DNA of 64,000 bases from Sulfurovum sp. UBA5198 (GCA_002412865.1 DHVW01000016.1:14861-78860); one strand, 5' to 3'. Positions 1 through 7,011 are shown, numbered from the stretch's first letter. Translations and numbers: made by a program. Notes: generated by a model not told the origin, from the sequence alone.

Positions 1-388
1 TTTCGGAGGTACTTTCCTCTCTAAAATACCAAAATCTCAAAGTGATAGCGTCATCAAGGCTTTGGCAACAGGTGGACTTGTATCTCAACCTGAAATTTGT
101 CCACTATTTTCTACAAAAGATTATTTTGTCAGTTTTGCCAATAAACTAATATTTGCCATGGGTGTACTTTTGATACTTATGCTACTTAAACTCGGAGATT
201 TTAGCAGTTGGATTTTGGGTGGCTTAGGTATGGTAGTTGTATCTATGATTGTATTTTTCTTTTATGCACAGTATGATGCTAAGAAATACAACTCATGCAG
301 TAGTTGCCAAATAGGTAATAATATAGGAGTTATGGCAAAGAGAATTGCCTTATCTACTGTTTTGATGATAATTTCACAGCTTATCTAA
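1..388 (+). CDS. C-terminal part of an unrecognised membrane protein (5' end outside window)
   Basis: The frame is open from base 2 to a TAA at 386-388, so the gene begins upstream; a TTG at 62 is in frame but is probably internal. The visible 128 residues hold about three hydrophobic segments: one after the motif FANKLIF, one around the Gly-rich SWILGGLGMVVVS, and one at the very C-terminus ending ISQLI. Between the second and third lies a short Cys motif, SCSSCQ, which is a CxxC pair. I do not recognise the family. The CxxC pair could bind metal or be redox-active, but that is only a guess from spacing. Confidence 0.6.
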   Translation, partial: FGGTFLSKIPKSQSDSVIKALATGGLVSQPEICPLFSTKDYFVSFANKLIFAMGVLLILMLLKLGDFSSWILGGLGMVVVSMIVFFFYAQYDAKKYNSCSSCQIGNNIGVMAKRIALSTVLMIISQLI

Positions 389-515
389 CAGTTTTTGTTC
401 TAGCTTTTAATGATGGATATATTTAAAATATTTTATTAAAATAAATTGTTAATTTTTCTATATTATGGCATTTTTGTATCAAGAAAGATAATTAAGACTT
501 TAAGCACCCCTTTGG

Positions 516-521
516 TACAAT
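516..521 (+). promoter_or_regulatory. putative -10 box (TACAAT) for ffh
   Basis: TACAAT lies 35 bases before the ffh start, in the only sizeable gap upstream of the operon (389-556). The preceding stretch is T-rich, as in Campylobacterota sigma-70 promoters, which often lack a clear -35. Otherwise the 389-556 gap shows only AT-rich sequence. Confidence 0.4.
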
Positions 522-556
522 ACTAGCAATATACAGATAGAATACAAGGTTAATAG

Positions 557-1915
557 ATGTTTGATACACTCACAGAAAGTTTTAGAAATACAATAGGTAA
601 AATTAGGTTTAGTGATGACAACAAAGCATTATTACGAGCAATGGATGAGCTAAAAAAGTCACTGTTAAATGCAGATGTTCACCATAAAGTTGTTAAAAAC
701 TTAGTTTCAAATGTAGAGACCAAGACAAAACAGCTAGGAATTGGTAAAGAAAACCTATTAAAAGCTTTAAGTGAAGAGCTAACAACTATGCTCATAGTCA
801 ATGGTAATCAAGGTTTTGTATTCGCATCAAAGCCACCAACGATTGTGCTTATGACTGGATTACAGGGTAGTGGTAAAACAACTACAACTGGAAAATTAGC
901 ATATTTTTTAAAAGAGCAAAAAAAGAAAAAAGTTATGGTAGTAGCAGCTGATCTACAGAGACTTGCTGCAGTGGAGCAGCTCAGACAAATTACAGCTGGG
1001 ATTGGTGTGGAGCTTGTAGCTGATGAGAATGCAAAACCTGAAGAGATTGTTGCGTTAGCACTATCTAGGGCAGATAAAGAGTTATATGATGTGGTGCTTA
1101 TCGATACTGCTGGACGACTTGCTATTGATGATGAGCTTATGAGTGAGCTTGCTCGCATAAAAGATATTTCTGCACCTGATGAGATATTTTATGTAGCTGA
1201 TTCGATGACTGGACAAGACGCAATTAAAACTGCTATTACATTTAAAGAAAAAATAGGCATAAGTGGCGTTATATTAAGCAAATTTGATGGAGATAGCAAA
1301 GGTGGTGTTGCACTAGGATTAGCTCAGCAGGTTGGAGTTCCTCTGCGTTTCATTGGTAATGGTGAAAAGATGGCAGATCTTGAGCAGTTTATACCTGAGC
1401 GAATCGTAAGTCGTCTTATTGGTGCTGGAGATATTGAGTCACTTGCTGAAAGGGCTGCAGCAGCTATTGATCCAAAAGAGGCAAAAAGAGTAAGTCAAAA
1501 GATAAAAAAAGGCACATTTAGTTTTAATGACTTTTTGGAACAGCTTGAATCTATGAAGAAATTAGGCTCTATGAAATCTATTATGGGAATGATTCCTGGA
1601 ATGGGTGGCATGGCTAAACAACTTGGCGAGATGGATATGGACAACTCAAGTGAAATAAGAACAATCAAATCCATGATAAGCTCAATGACAAAAAAAGAGA
1701 GAGAAGACCCATCTTTGCTAACAAATAGTAGAAAAAGAAGAATTGCACTTGGTGCTGGACTTGGTCAAGTCGAGGTTAATAGAGCAATAAAACAGTTTGA
1801 TAGTGCAGCTAAAATGGCAAAACAATTATCAGGTAAAAATGGCATGAAACAGATGCAAGATATGATGAAACAGATGCAAGGTGGTGGTGGATTTGGACAA
1901 ATGGGCAGAAGATAG
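557..1915 (+). CDS. ffh: signal recognition particle GTPase Ffh
   Basis: Ffh binds signal sequences emerging from the ribosome and, with 4.5S RNA and FtsY, delivers nascent membrane and secreted proteins to the Sec translocon. The 452-residue length is normal. The NG domain shows the G1 loop GLQGSGKTTT (residues 101-110), the DTAGR motif and the SKFDGDSKGG region. The M domain contains a methionine-rich signal-sequence groove and ends in a Met/Gly/Gln-rich tail. It heads the ffh-rpsP-KH-rimM-trmD-rplS group, which is contiguous in Helicobacter, but here a 3-kb insertion separates it from rpsP. The last two codons and the stop are part of a 42-bp repeat copied again at 4783-4824. Confidence 0.97.
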   Translation: MFDTLTESFRNTIGKIRFSDDNKALLRAMDELKKSLLNADVHHKVVKNLVSNVETKTKQLGIGKENLLKALSEELTTMLIVNGNQGFVFASKPPTIVLMTGLQGSGKTTTTGKLAYFLKEQKKKKVMVVAADLQRLAAVEQLRQITAGIGVELVADENAKPEEIVALALSRADKELYDVVLIDTAGRLAIDDELMSELARIKDISAPDEIFYVADSMTGQDAIKTAITFKEKIGISGVILSKFDGDSKGGVALGLAQQVGVPLRFIGNGEKMADLEQFIPERIVSRLIGAGDIESLAERAAAAIDPKEAKRVSQKIKKGTFSFNDFLEQLESMKKLGSMKSIMGMIPGMGGMAKQLGEMDMDNSSEIRTIKSMISSMTKKEREDPSLLTNSRKRRIALGAGLGQVEVNRAIKQFDSAAKMAKQLSGKNGMKQMQDMMKQMQGGGGFGQMGRR

Positions 1916-1946
1916 TAGAAATATACAGCATTTAATATAGATTTTA
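1905..1946 (+). repeat. 42-bp direct repeat, copy 1 (ffh 3' end)
   Basis: This 42-bp stretch covers the end of the ffh reading frame, its TAG stop and 31 bases downstream. It recurs without mismatch at 4783-4824, immediately before the rpsP leader. The bases just outside differ on both sides, so the repeat boundaries are sharp. The two copies bracket the RTX island. Repeats of this length that rebuild the 3' end of a host gene resemble attachment sites left by site-specific integration, although no integrase lies inside the island. Confidence 0.9.
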
Positions 1947-1947
1947 C

Positions 1948-1966
1948 ACACAAGCACTTGCTTGTG
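1948..1966. terminator. hairpin, left copy; possible terminator after ffh
   Basis: The arms CACAAGCA and TGCTTGTG (1949-1966) pair perfectly around a CT centre. The same 19 bases recur at 4707-4725 at the other end of the island. The left copy begins two bases after the 42-bp repeat and is followed by ATTTCT, a weak T-tract, so it may terminate ffh transcription. Because the hairpin is self-complementary its orientation cannot be assigned. Confidence 0.5.
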
Positions 1967-2053
1967 ATTTCTGCATATTGCCACAACTATTTCAATCAAA
2001 ATAATTTATATATTATGTTATAATACTTACATGAAATTACAAAATAAATTAAC

Positions 2054-2059
2054 TATAAT
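2054..2059 (+). promoter_or_regulatory. putative -10 box (TATAAT) for the island genes
   Basis: A consensus TATAAT lies 19 bases before a GA dinucleotide tract and 156 bases before the first membrane-protein gene. A second TATAAT is at 2019-2024. Transcription from the nearer box would start around 2066 and place the GA tract and a hairpin in the 5' untranslated region. Confidence 0.4.
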
Positions 2060-2077
2060 CAATTACAACCGCTCTTC

Positions 2078-2104
2078 GAGAGAGAGAGAGAGAGAGAGAG
2101 AGAG
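2078..2104 (+). repeat. GA dinucleotide tract, 27 bases
   Basis: An uninterrupted GAGA run of thirteen and a half units follows a short CTCTTC that could fold back on it. Dinucleotide runs of this length expand and contract by slipped-strand mispairing. It sits upstream of the island genes, not inside a reading frame, so any effect would be on transcription or on leader folding. Confidence 0.9.
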
Positions 2105-2121
2105 CAAAGTGCAATCTCATA

Positions 2122-2153
2122 TTTGGATATTGCGATATGAAACTATATCCAAA
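2122..2153 (+). promoter_or_regulatory. 9-bp stem-loop in the island leader
   Basis: TTTGGATAT (2122-2130) pairs perfectly with ATATCCAAA (2145-2153) across a 14-base loop. It lies between the GA tract and the first membrane-protein gene and is not followed by a T-run, so it looks like a leader structure rather than a terminator. Confidence 0.45.
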
Positions 2154-2215
2154 GGCTACTTCTCCACCTAATCACTGTGAATTTCAGAAATAAATATCAA
2201 TAATAAGGATACAAA

Positions 2216-2827
2216 ATGCACGATTGGATAATGCCAATATATATTATGACTGGTGTAGCTATGGCGATTGGAGTCTATTTGACTATTCGCTATCGCCCAT
2301 ACTGTACACTCAAAAGCCCTGAGCTAGAAATTGCGATGGAGCTTCATCGCAAGAGGATAATGAATGAATCTATGAGCAGTGAAGAAATAGAGCAAAATAA
2401 TCTTTATAAAAAACAGACGAAGAAGTTCAGTTTAGGATATTTTTTATTATTCACGGTCACACTATTTCATATGTTAATAATGACAAGTAATGCATGGTTG
2501 TCATTGTCTCCTATATACTATTTATGCATGGTGTGCCTTTCTATATTATATGTAACAGCAAATTCTTCTACCTTCCCGTATTGTTATACACCATTTTTAG
2601 GCGTGTTTTTGTGGAATTATGATAATGATGATTTGGCTACACTCAATGTATATAGTAAAAAATATAGTGGCAAAAATCTGGACGAAGATGAGCTTAGGGT
2701 AATTGTGAACGAAGGATATGCGTTAAAATTTTTTGCATTTTATAGATTTGCTATAAATTTAGGTGTGGTGTTGCATCTATCATTAGATGTATGGTATGGT
2801 TTAAACGGAAGTTTAATAATTAAATAA
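2216..2827 (+). CDS. small membrane protein of the RTX island, paralogue 1
   Basis: This is a 203-residue protein of unknown family. It has an N-terminal hydrophobic helix (about residues 5-23), a charged stretch containing YRPYC and LKSPE, then three further hydrophobic segments (about 73-93, 97-115 and 170-192). It is clearly paralogous to the protein at 2923-3549: the first 45 residues follow the same pattern (MHxWIMPxYI, YRPYC, LKSPExEIAMEL) and both end in a similar IIK tail. An AAGGA Shine-Dalgarno precedes the ATG. Its position just before a truncated RTX gene start suggests a toxin-immunity or partner role, which is inference only. Confidence 0.8.
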   Translation: MHDWIMPIYIMTGVAMAIGVYLTIRYRPYCTLKSPELEIAMELHRKRIMNESMSSEEIEQNNLYKKQTKKFSLGYFLLFTVTLFHMLIMTSNAWLSLSPIYYLCMVCLSILYVTANSSTFPYCYTPFLGVFLWNYDNDDLATLNVYSKKYSGKNLDEDELRVIVNEGYALKFFAFYRFAINLGVVLHLSLDVWYGLNGSLIIK

Positions 2828-2855
2828 AGGCGAATTCGCCAAAAAGGAATGAAAA

Positions 2856-2906
2856 ATGGCCAAACAATATACTTGTGATTGTAGTGCAACGAGTAATAAA
2901 TATTAA
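2856..2906 (+). pseudogene. vestigial 5' end of an RTX gene (16 codons)
   Basis: A short frame reads MAKQYTCDCSATSNKY and then TAA. It matches the start of the full RTX protein (MSNKTCDCTEKSNK), including the TCDC motif and SNK. It is preceded by an AAGGAATGAAAA leader and followed at once by sequence resembling the region upstream of the first membrane-protein gene. It therefore marks the junction of an ancestral duplication of a [membrane protein + RTX] unit in which the first RTX gene was lost after about 15 codons. Confidence 0.7.
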
Positions 2907-2922
2907 TAACAAGGACACATAA

Positions 2923-3549
2923 ATGCACTATTGGATAATGCCACTTTATATTGTTTCAGGAATAGTGATGTTGGTATCAGCATATTTTTCTTTTAAATAT
3001 AGACCGTATTGTATGCTCAAAAGCCCTGAGCGAGAAATTGCAATGGAGTTGCGCCGCAAGAAACTACGCACAATAGAACTTGGCGTAAAAAATGAAATGA
3101 GCAACGAAGAAGAGAAGCAATATGATTATTTTATGCACAATCATTATCTGAATGGCTTTTGGCAAGACCAAGTACTTCATTCGTCAGCAAGTATACATAT
3201 TTTGTTGCTTATAGTTTTATCAGTATCATCATTGGAATTTGCCAACCTGATACCCATATATTTTACTAGTGGTTTTTTGATTGTAATAGGCACTGGAGCT
3301 ATGCTTCCAGCAATAAACGGTTTAAATATTTTTTGTACAATTGACACGAATGGAATCGAGTTGGAAATATTAAATTCACATCACGAACAAATACATGGGC
3401 AAATTCTGTATAAAGAAGATGAAAGAAATATTAAAAATACAAAATGGGAAGCCAATGCATTTAGATGGCGAGAATATAGTTTGTTGACTGGGTTATTGAT
3501 ACATTTATATGCGTCTTTGTTACTCTTGGTAACATCAATAATTAAATAA
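2923..3549 (+). CDS. small membrane protein of the RTX island, paralogue 2
   Basis: This is a 208-residue relative of the protein at 2216-2827. It shares the N-terminal helix and the YRPYC / LKSPE / IAMEL block, with a divergent central part. Predicted membrane segments lie near residues 5-23, 88-106, 110-130 and 183-203; the loop between the third and fourth is longer and charged. An AAGGA ribosome site precedes the ATG. The stop is only 10 bases before the RTX gene, so the two are probably co-transcribed. No known family was recognised. Strong N-terminal conservation with a divergent centre fits, but does not prove, diversified immunity proteins. Confidence 0.8.
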   Translation: MHYWIMPLYIVSGIVMLVSAYFSFKYRPYCMLKSPEREIAMELRRKKLRTIELGVKNEMSNEEEKQYDYFMHNHYLNGFWQDQVLHSSASIHILLLIVLSVSSLEFANLIPIYFTSGFLIVIGTGAMLPAINGLNIFCTIDTNGIELEILNSHHEQIHGQILYKEDERNIKNTKWEANAFRWREYSLLTGLLIHLYASLLLLVTSIIK

Positions 3550-3559
3550 AGGAAATATA

Positions 3560-4675
3560 ATGAGTAATAAAACATGCGATTGCACTGAAAAAAGCAATAA
3601 ATTAACTGATTTAGAGGTAGCTGAGCTATCAATTTTTGTTACTCAATATGTACTAGATGCTTTAATTCCTAGGAAATATAAAAATACAGAAATTCTACTA
3701 GACCACCTGCTGAGTGTTCCAGATTTGGCAGTTAAATTTGCAGACACTATTGTAAAAAGTAGAATAGATGGTAATATAGCATGGGGCGAAGTGGAAGAAA
3801 TATTTGGAGCGGCTGCCACATTGTTGGCAACACTTGGTCGGCTTGCTGGCGTAGTAAGTCCATGGGTTGCCGCAGTAGATTCTATTCAGCAGATGTACTT
3901 TCTATTAAAAGATGCCATAGATAGTAGTTCCCCACTAAGACGAGCCCTTGATCAATTAACCGAAGGCAAGAAAGTAGCTCTAAACATTACTGGTGACGAT
4001 AGCGACAATGTCATTGATGGTGGTAAACTCGGAGACACACTAGATGGAATGGGTGGCAACGATACCATACGAGGGGGATGTGGTAATGATATGATTGATG
4101 GCGGAGATGGCAACGATACGCTCTATGGCGAAGGTTGCAATGATACAATCAGTGGCGGAGACGGAAATGACACTCTTTATGGCGGAGCCGGAAAAGATAT
4201 ACTTACTGGAGGAGTCGGCAAAGACATGCTAACAGGAGGAGCTGGAGCTGATAAGTTTATAATTAGCATTACAGATATTCTTGATGGTCAAGACACAATC
4301 ACTGATTTTAAACATGGTGTTGATAAGATTGAACTAAGCGGATTTTCCTTTAATGCTCAAAATTTTAAAGATGTTACAGCAGGGGATCAAGTTAGGGACT
4401 CCAATGACTATATTTTATACAACAGTACAACTGGTAATTTGTTTTATGATCCAGATGGGTGGGACTATGCAAATGGTGGCAATAATGGTGCTGTAGCTAA
4501 ATTGATAGCTCATTTTGATAATGGTCCAACATTAACATATTCTGATTTTACTGGGCTAATTGACGCAAGTGAAGGCACTAAGCCTAGCTTGCCTGGAGTA
4601 AGTGTATATTACGATCCATCATATAATCCGTTGAATAATATAGTACCTAGTTCATATTATTATCATTATTTATAA
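3560..4675 (+). CDS. RTX-type calcium-binding protein, putative secreted effector
   Basis: The 371 residues fall into three parts. Residues 1-79 are helical and start with a TCDC motif. Residues 80-110 are a hydrophobic Gly/Ala-rich stretch resembling a glycine zipper. Residues 145-232 hold about eight nonapeptide repeats of the GGxGxDxLx type, for example GGDGNDTLY and GGAGADKFI, which bind calcium in the RTX parallel beta-roll. After them comes the usual DTITDFKHGVDKIELSGF segment, followed by about 100 residues and a Pro/Tyr-rich tail. RTX proteins normally leave by type I secretion; no secretion genes are in the window. Base composition looks less AT-rich than the neighbours, consistent with acquisition. 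No peptidase or lipase motif was seen. Confidence 0.85.
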   Translation: MSNKTCDCTEKSNKLTDLEVAELSIFVTQYVLDALIPRKYKNTEILLDHLLSVPDLAVKFADTIVKSRIDGNIAWGEVEEIFGAAATLLATLGRLAGVVSPWVAAVDSIQQMYFLLKDAIDSSSPLRRALDQLTEGKKVALNITGDDSDNVIDGGKLGDTLDGMGGNDTIRGGCGNDMIDGGDGNDTLYGEGCNDTISGGDGNDTLYGGAGKDILTGGVGKDMLTGGAGADKFIISITDILDGQDTITDFKHGVDKIELSGFSFNAQNFKDVTAGDQVRDSNDYILYNSTTGNLFYDPDGWDYANGGNNGAVAKLIAHFDNGPTLTYSDFTGLIDASEGTKPSLPGVSVYYDPSYNPLNNIVPSSYYYHYL

Positions 4676-4706
4676 TACTATTAATAGTACTAAACAAAGT
4701 CAGATT

Positions 4707-4725
4707 ACACAAGCACTTGCTTGTG
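4707..4725. terminator. hairpin, right copy; possible terminator after the RTX gene
   Basis: This is the same 19 bases as at 1948-1966: an 8-bp stem CACAAGCA / TGCTTGTG, here followed by TAGAATGTTTTGATTTTTTC. The T-rich continuation makes this copy a more plausible rho-independent terminator for the RTX gene, which ends 32 bases upstream. Confidence 0.55.
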
Positions 4726-4782
4726 TAGAATGTTTTGATTTTTTCAACTCTTTAAGTTTTTATTCAATATTTTCACCAATTA

Positions 4783-4824
4783 GCAGAAGATAGTAGAAAT
4801 ATACAGCATTTAATATAGATTTTA
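4783..4824 (+). repeat. 42-bp direct repeat, copy 2 (island right edge)
   Basis: This is a perfect second copy of 1905-1946 and includes a non-functional duplicate of the last two ffh codons and stop. From here the sequence runs directly into the rpsP leader, so this copy probably marks where the original ffh-rpsP spacer resumes. Confidence 0.9.
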
Positions 4825-4858
4825 TAAAGCTTATGGTATATTTTCATCTCTAAAATGA

Positions 4859-4874
4859 CTTATGAATTCATAAG
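4859..4874. promoter_or_regulatory. perfect 16-bp palindrome in the rpsP leader
   Basis: CTTATGAATTCATAAG is its own reverse complement and ends 32 bases before the rpsP start. It could be a protein-binding site or an 8-bp RNA hairpin. No T-run follows it. Confidence 0.4.
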
Positions 4875-4906
4875 CAGTTAAAGCATTGCAAAATTAAGGA
4901 AAAAAC

Positions 4907-5137
4907 ATGACAACAATCAGAATGACAAGAATGGGTAGAAAAAAGAAACCTTTTTATAGATTAGTAGTAACAGATAGCAGAAAAAGAAGAGATGGTGGTT
5001 GGATAGAATCAATCGGACATTATAACCCAGTGTCTGCTGAAAAAGTTTTAGTTGTTGATACTGAGAGACTAAACTATTGGTTAAGTGTTGGTGCTCAAAT
5101 GAGTGATACAGTTAGAAAATTAACTACTGCCAAATAA
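4907..5137 (+). CDS. rpsP: 30S ribosomal protein S16
   Basis: S16 is a small assembly protein of the 30S subunit. The 76-residue length is normal for this phylum. It begins with the family signature MTTIRMTRMGRKKKPFYRLV and contains RDGGWIESIGHYNP. AAGGAAAAAAC precedes the ATG. It starts the rpsP-khpA-rimM-trmD-rplS run, whose genes are separated by 7 bases or overlap, and has its own leader now that the island separates it from ffh. Confidence 0.97.
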   Translation: MTTIRMTRMGRKKKPFYRLVVTDSRKRRDGGWIESIGHYNPVSAEKVLVVDTERLNYWLSVGAQMSDTVRKLTTAK

Positions 5138-5144
5138 TTCTTAT

Positions 5145-5387
5145 ATGACCACAGAATTCATCACGGCATATGTTAAGCTTTTGGTCACGATGCCAGAAGC
5201 AGTACGAGTTGAGATGGTTAATTCAAACGATGAGTGTGAAGAGATAGTTATATTCGTTGATTCTAGTGATATAGGAAAAGTAATAGGAAAAGATGGCAAA
5301 ATGATTAATGCCATAAAAACATTCATTTCTGGTTGTAAAGCCAAAGGTGGAAAAAATTATCGTATTAGCGTACAGACAATAAACTGA
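5145..5387 (+). CDS. khpA: KH-domain RNA-binding protein (KhpA/YlqC type)
   Basis: This is an 80-residue single-KH-domain protein. It has the RNA-binding GxxG loop inside IGKVIGKDGKMINAIKTF (about residues 47-64). KhpA proteins bind RNA and usually sit between rpsP and rimM, exactly as here. The gene starts 7 bases after the rpsP stop, and its TGA overlaps the rimM ATG by one base, so translation is probably coupled. Confidence 0.93.
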   Translation: MTTEFITAYVKLLVTMPEAVRVEMVNSNDECEEIVIFVDSSDIGKVIGKDGKMINAIKTFISGCKAKGGKNYRISVQTIN

Positions 5388-5920
5388 TGAAACTAATTAG
5401 TGAAAAACTTTTTATAGCCCAAATCGGACGAACAGTCGGACTTATGGGTGATCTTAAACTCCATTTACATACAGATTTTCCAGAACAATTCAAAGTAGGT
5501 TCTATTTTTGAAAGCGATAGAGGAAATATCGAGATAATATCATACAATCCTACCCGAGGTATAATCCGTTTTAGAGGATATGAAGGTATGGATAGTGCAA
5601 AAAAACTAACCAATGCTAAAATATATACAACTCAAGAAAAGACCGAAGATGAGTGTAAACTGAAACAGAATGAATATTTTTGGTTTGATATTATAGGTTG
5701 TAAAGTAGTTGAAGATGACGAAGTTTTGGGTGTTATAGAGGATATTGATAGGCTTGGAGCTACTGATTATCTAGATATCATTACAGATGATGTATTGGTT
5801 GAAAACGGGCTACCAAAACGATTTCTAATCCCTTATATTCCTAGATATATAGCATCAGTTGATTTGGAAAAAAAAGAGCTAACATGCAAAGATGCCAAGG
5901 TGATTTTGGAGAATAGCTAA
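5387..5920 (+). CDS. rimM: 16S rRNA processing protein RimM
   Basis: RimM assists maturation of the 30S head together with S19 and S13. The 177-residue protein has the N-terminal beta-barrel (IGRTVGLMGDLKLHLHTDFPEQF) and a C-terminal PRC-barrel with FWFDIIGCKV, then LGVIEDI and the typical FLIPYIPRYI near the end. It overlaps its neighbours by one base on each side (TGATG with khpA, TAATG with trmD), so the operon is translationally coupled. Confidence 0.95.
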   Translation: MKLISEKLFIAQIGRTVGLMGDLKLHLHTDFPEQFKVGSIFESDRGNIEIISYNPTRGIIRFRGYEGMDSAKKLTNAKIYTTQEKTEDECKLKQNEYFWFDIIGCKVVEDDEVLGVIEDIDRLGATDYLDIITDDVLVENGLPKRFLIPYIPRYIASVDLEKKELTCKDAKVILENS

Positions 5921-6618
5921 TGAAATTCACATTTGTGACGCTATTTCCAAATATTGTAAGTGGATATTTTTCTGAGAGTATTTTAGCCAAAGCAATTGAA
6001 AATAAAATAATAGAGATAGAGTACTCAAATCCTAGAGATTTTACCACAGATAAACATGGCAAGGTAGATGCACCAATGGTTGGTGGTGGAGCAGGGATGC
6101 TTATGTCGCCTCAGCCACTATTTGATACCATTGAATGCATAAAATCAAAAGATAACAATACCCACATAATTATGATGACTCCAGTTGCCAAAAAATTTAC
6201 TCAAAATGACGCTATTAGATTATCTAAAAAAAGTCATATTGTACTTATTAGTGGTAGATATGAGGGTATTGATGAGCGAATTATCGAAACCTCTGTCGAT
6301 GAGGTTTTTTCAATAGGAGATTTTATTATAACAGGTGGCGAACTTGCTAGTTTGGTTGTTTGTGATTCTATTAGCAGACAAGTCGAAAATGTTCTTGGTA
6401 ATACAGACTCATTAAGTGGCGAGAGTTTTGAGGAGAATATACTAGAAGCTCCAGCTTTTACAAAACCTGATAATTTTAAAGAAAAGTCAATAGTTTCAGA
6501 ATACCTAAAGGGAAACCACGGTAAAATTACAGCCTTAAAAAGGGCGTTATCGCTCTATAAAACAGAATATTTCAGACCTGACTTGTACAGCAAGATCAAA
6601 CAAAAGGCAAAAAAATGA
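5920..6618 (+). CDS. trmD: tRNA (guanine-37-N1)-methyltransferase TrmD
   Basis: TrmD uses S-adenosylmethionine to methylate G37 next to the anticodon, preventing +1 frameshifting. The 232 residues carry the trefoil-knot SPOUT signatures: FTFVTLFPN at the N-terminus, VGGGAGMLMSPQP, LISGRYEGIDERI, SIGDFIITGGELA, and GNTDSLSGESF. It overlaps rplS by four bases. Confidence 0.97.
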   Translation: MKFTFVTLFPNIVSGYFSESILAKAIENKIIEIEYSNPRDFTTDKHGKVDAPMVGGGAGMLMSPQPLFDTIECIKSKDNNTHIIMMTPVAKKFTQNDAIRLSKKSHIVLISGRYEGIDERIIETSVDEVFSIGDFIITGGELASLVVCDSISRQVENVLGNTDSLSGESFEENILEAPAFTKPDNFKEKSIVSEYLKGNHGKITALKRALSLYKTEYFRPDLYSKIKQKAKK

Positions 6619-6974
6619 GAAACAGATTTATAGATAGCTTTGAAAAAGCACAAACAGAGAGCAAAAACATTCCTCAGTTCAGAGCTGGTGATACACTAAA
6701 AGTATCAGTAAGAATTACTGAAGGCGTAAAAGAGAGAGTACAGGCTTATGAAGGTCTTTGTATTGCTATCAGAGGTGAAGGCACAGGCAGAACATTTATG
6801 GTTCGTAAAATGGGTGCTAACAGTATCGGTGTTGAGAGAATATTTCCATTATATTCTGATGCCATTGAGAGCATTGAAGTTCTTAGAAGAGGTAGAGTTA
6901 GAAGAGCAAAACTTTTCTATCTTAGAGAACTTAAAGGTAAAGCAGCTCGTATTAAAGAGCTTAGACGCAAATAA
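6615..6974 (+). CDS. rplS: 50S ribosomal protein L19
   Basis: L19 lies at the 30S-50S interface. The 119 residues begin MRNRFIDSFEKAQ and include the conserved PQFRAGDTLKV, VQAYEGLCIAIRG, GVERIFPLYS and a basic C-terminus LYYLRELKGKAARIKE-like segment. The ATGA overlap with trmD fits coupled translation. It is the last gene of the ribosome-maturation operon and is followed by a hairpin. Confidence 0.97.
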   Translation: MRNRFIDSFEKAQTESKNIPQFRAGDTLKVSVRITEGVKERVQAYEGLCIAIRGEGTGRTFMVRKMGANSIGVERIFPLYSDAIESIEVLRRGRVRRAKLFYLRELKGKAARIKELRRK

Positions 6975-6980
6975 TCTTCA

Positions 6981-7002
6981 ATTAGTCGCATAAGCGACTA
7001 AT
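6981..7002 (+). terminator. hairpin after rplS
   Basis: ATTAGTCGC (6981-6989) pairs perfectly with GCGACTAAT (6994-7002) around the loop ATAA. It ends 9 bases before the next ATG and lacks a strong T-run, so it may attenuate rather than fully terminate transcription. Confidence 0.5.
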
Positions 7003-7011
7003 TATCACTTC

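Larger units (their letters stand above)
1947..4782. mobile_element. RTX island inserted between ffh and rpsP
   Basis: This block interrupts a gene group that is contiguous in related genomes. It is bounded by 42-bp direct repeats and by a shared hairpin near each end. It carries two tandem membrane-protein paralogues, a 16-codon remnant of an RTX-protein start, and one full RTX gene. No transposase, integrase or terminal inverted repeat of a known insertion sequence is visible, so 'mobile element' is an inference from the repeats and the broken synteny. The 300-base gap 1916-2215 holds the left repeat and hairpin, -10-like boxes, a GA tract and a second hairpin. Confidence 0.5.

Noticed and set aside
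808..1158. 116-codon open frame antisense to ffh
   Set aside because: Shadow of the conserved Ffh NG domain; composition is low complexity and no motif is present.
2078..2104. CRISPR or minisatellite
   Set aside because: It is a pure dinucleotide run without spacers or longer units.
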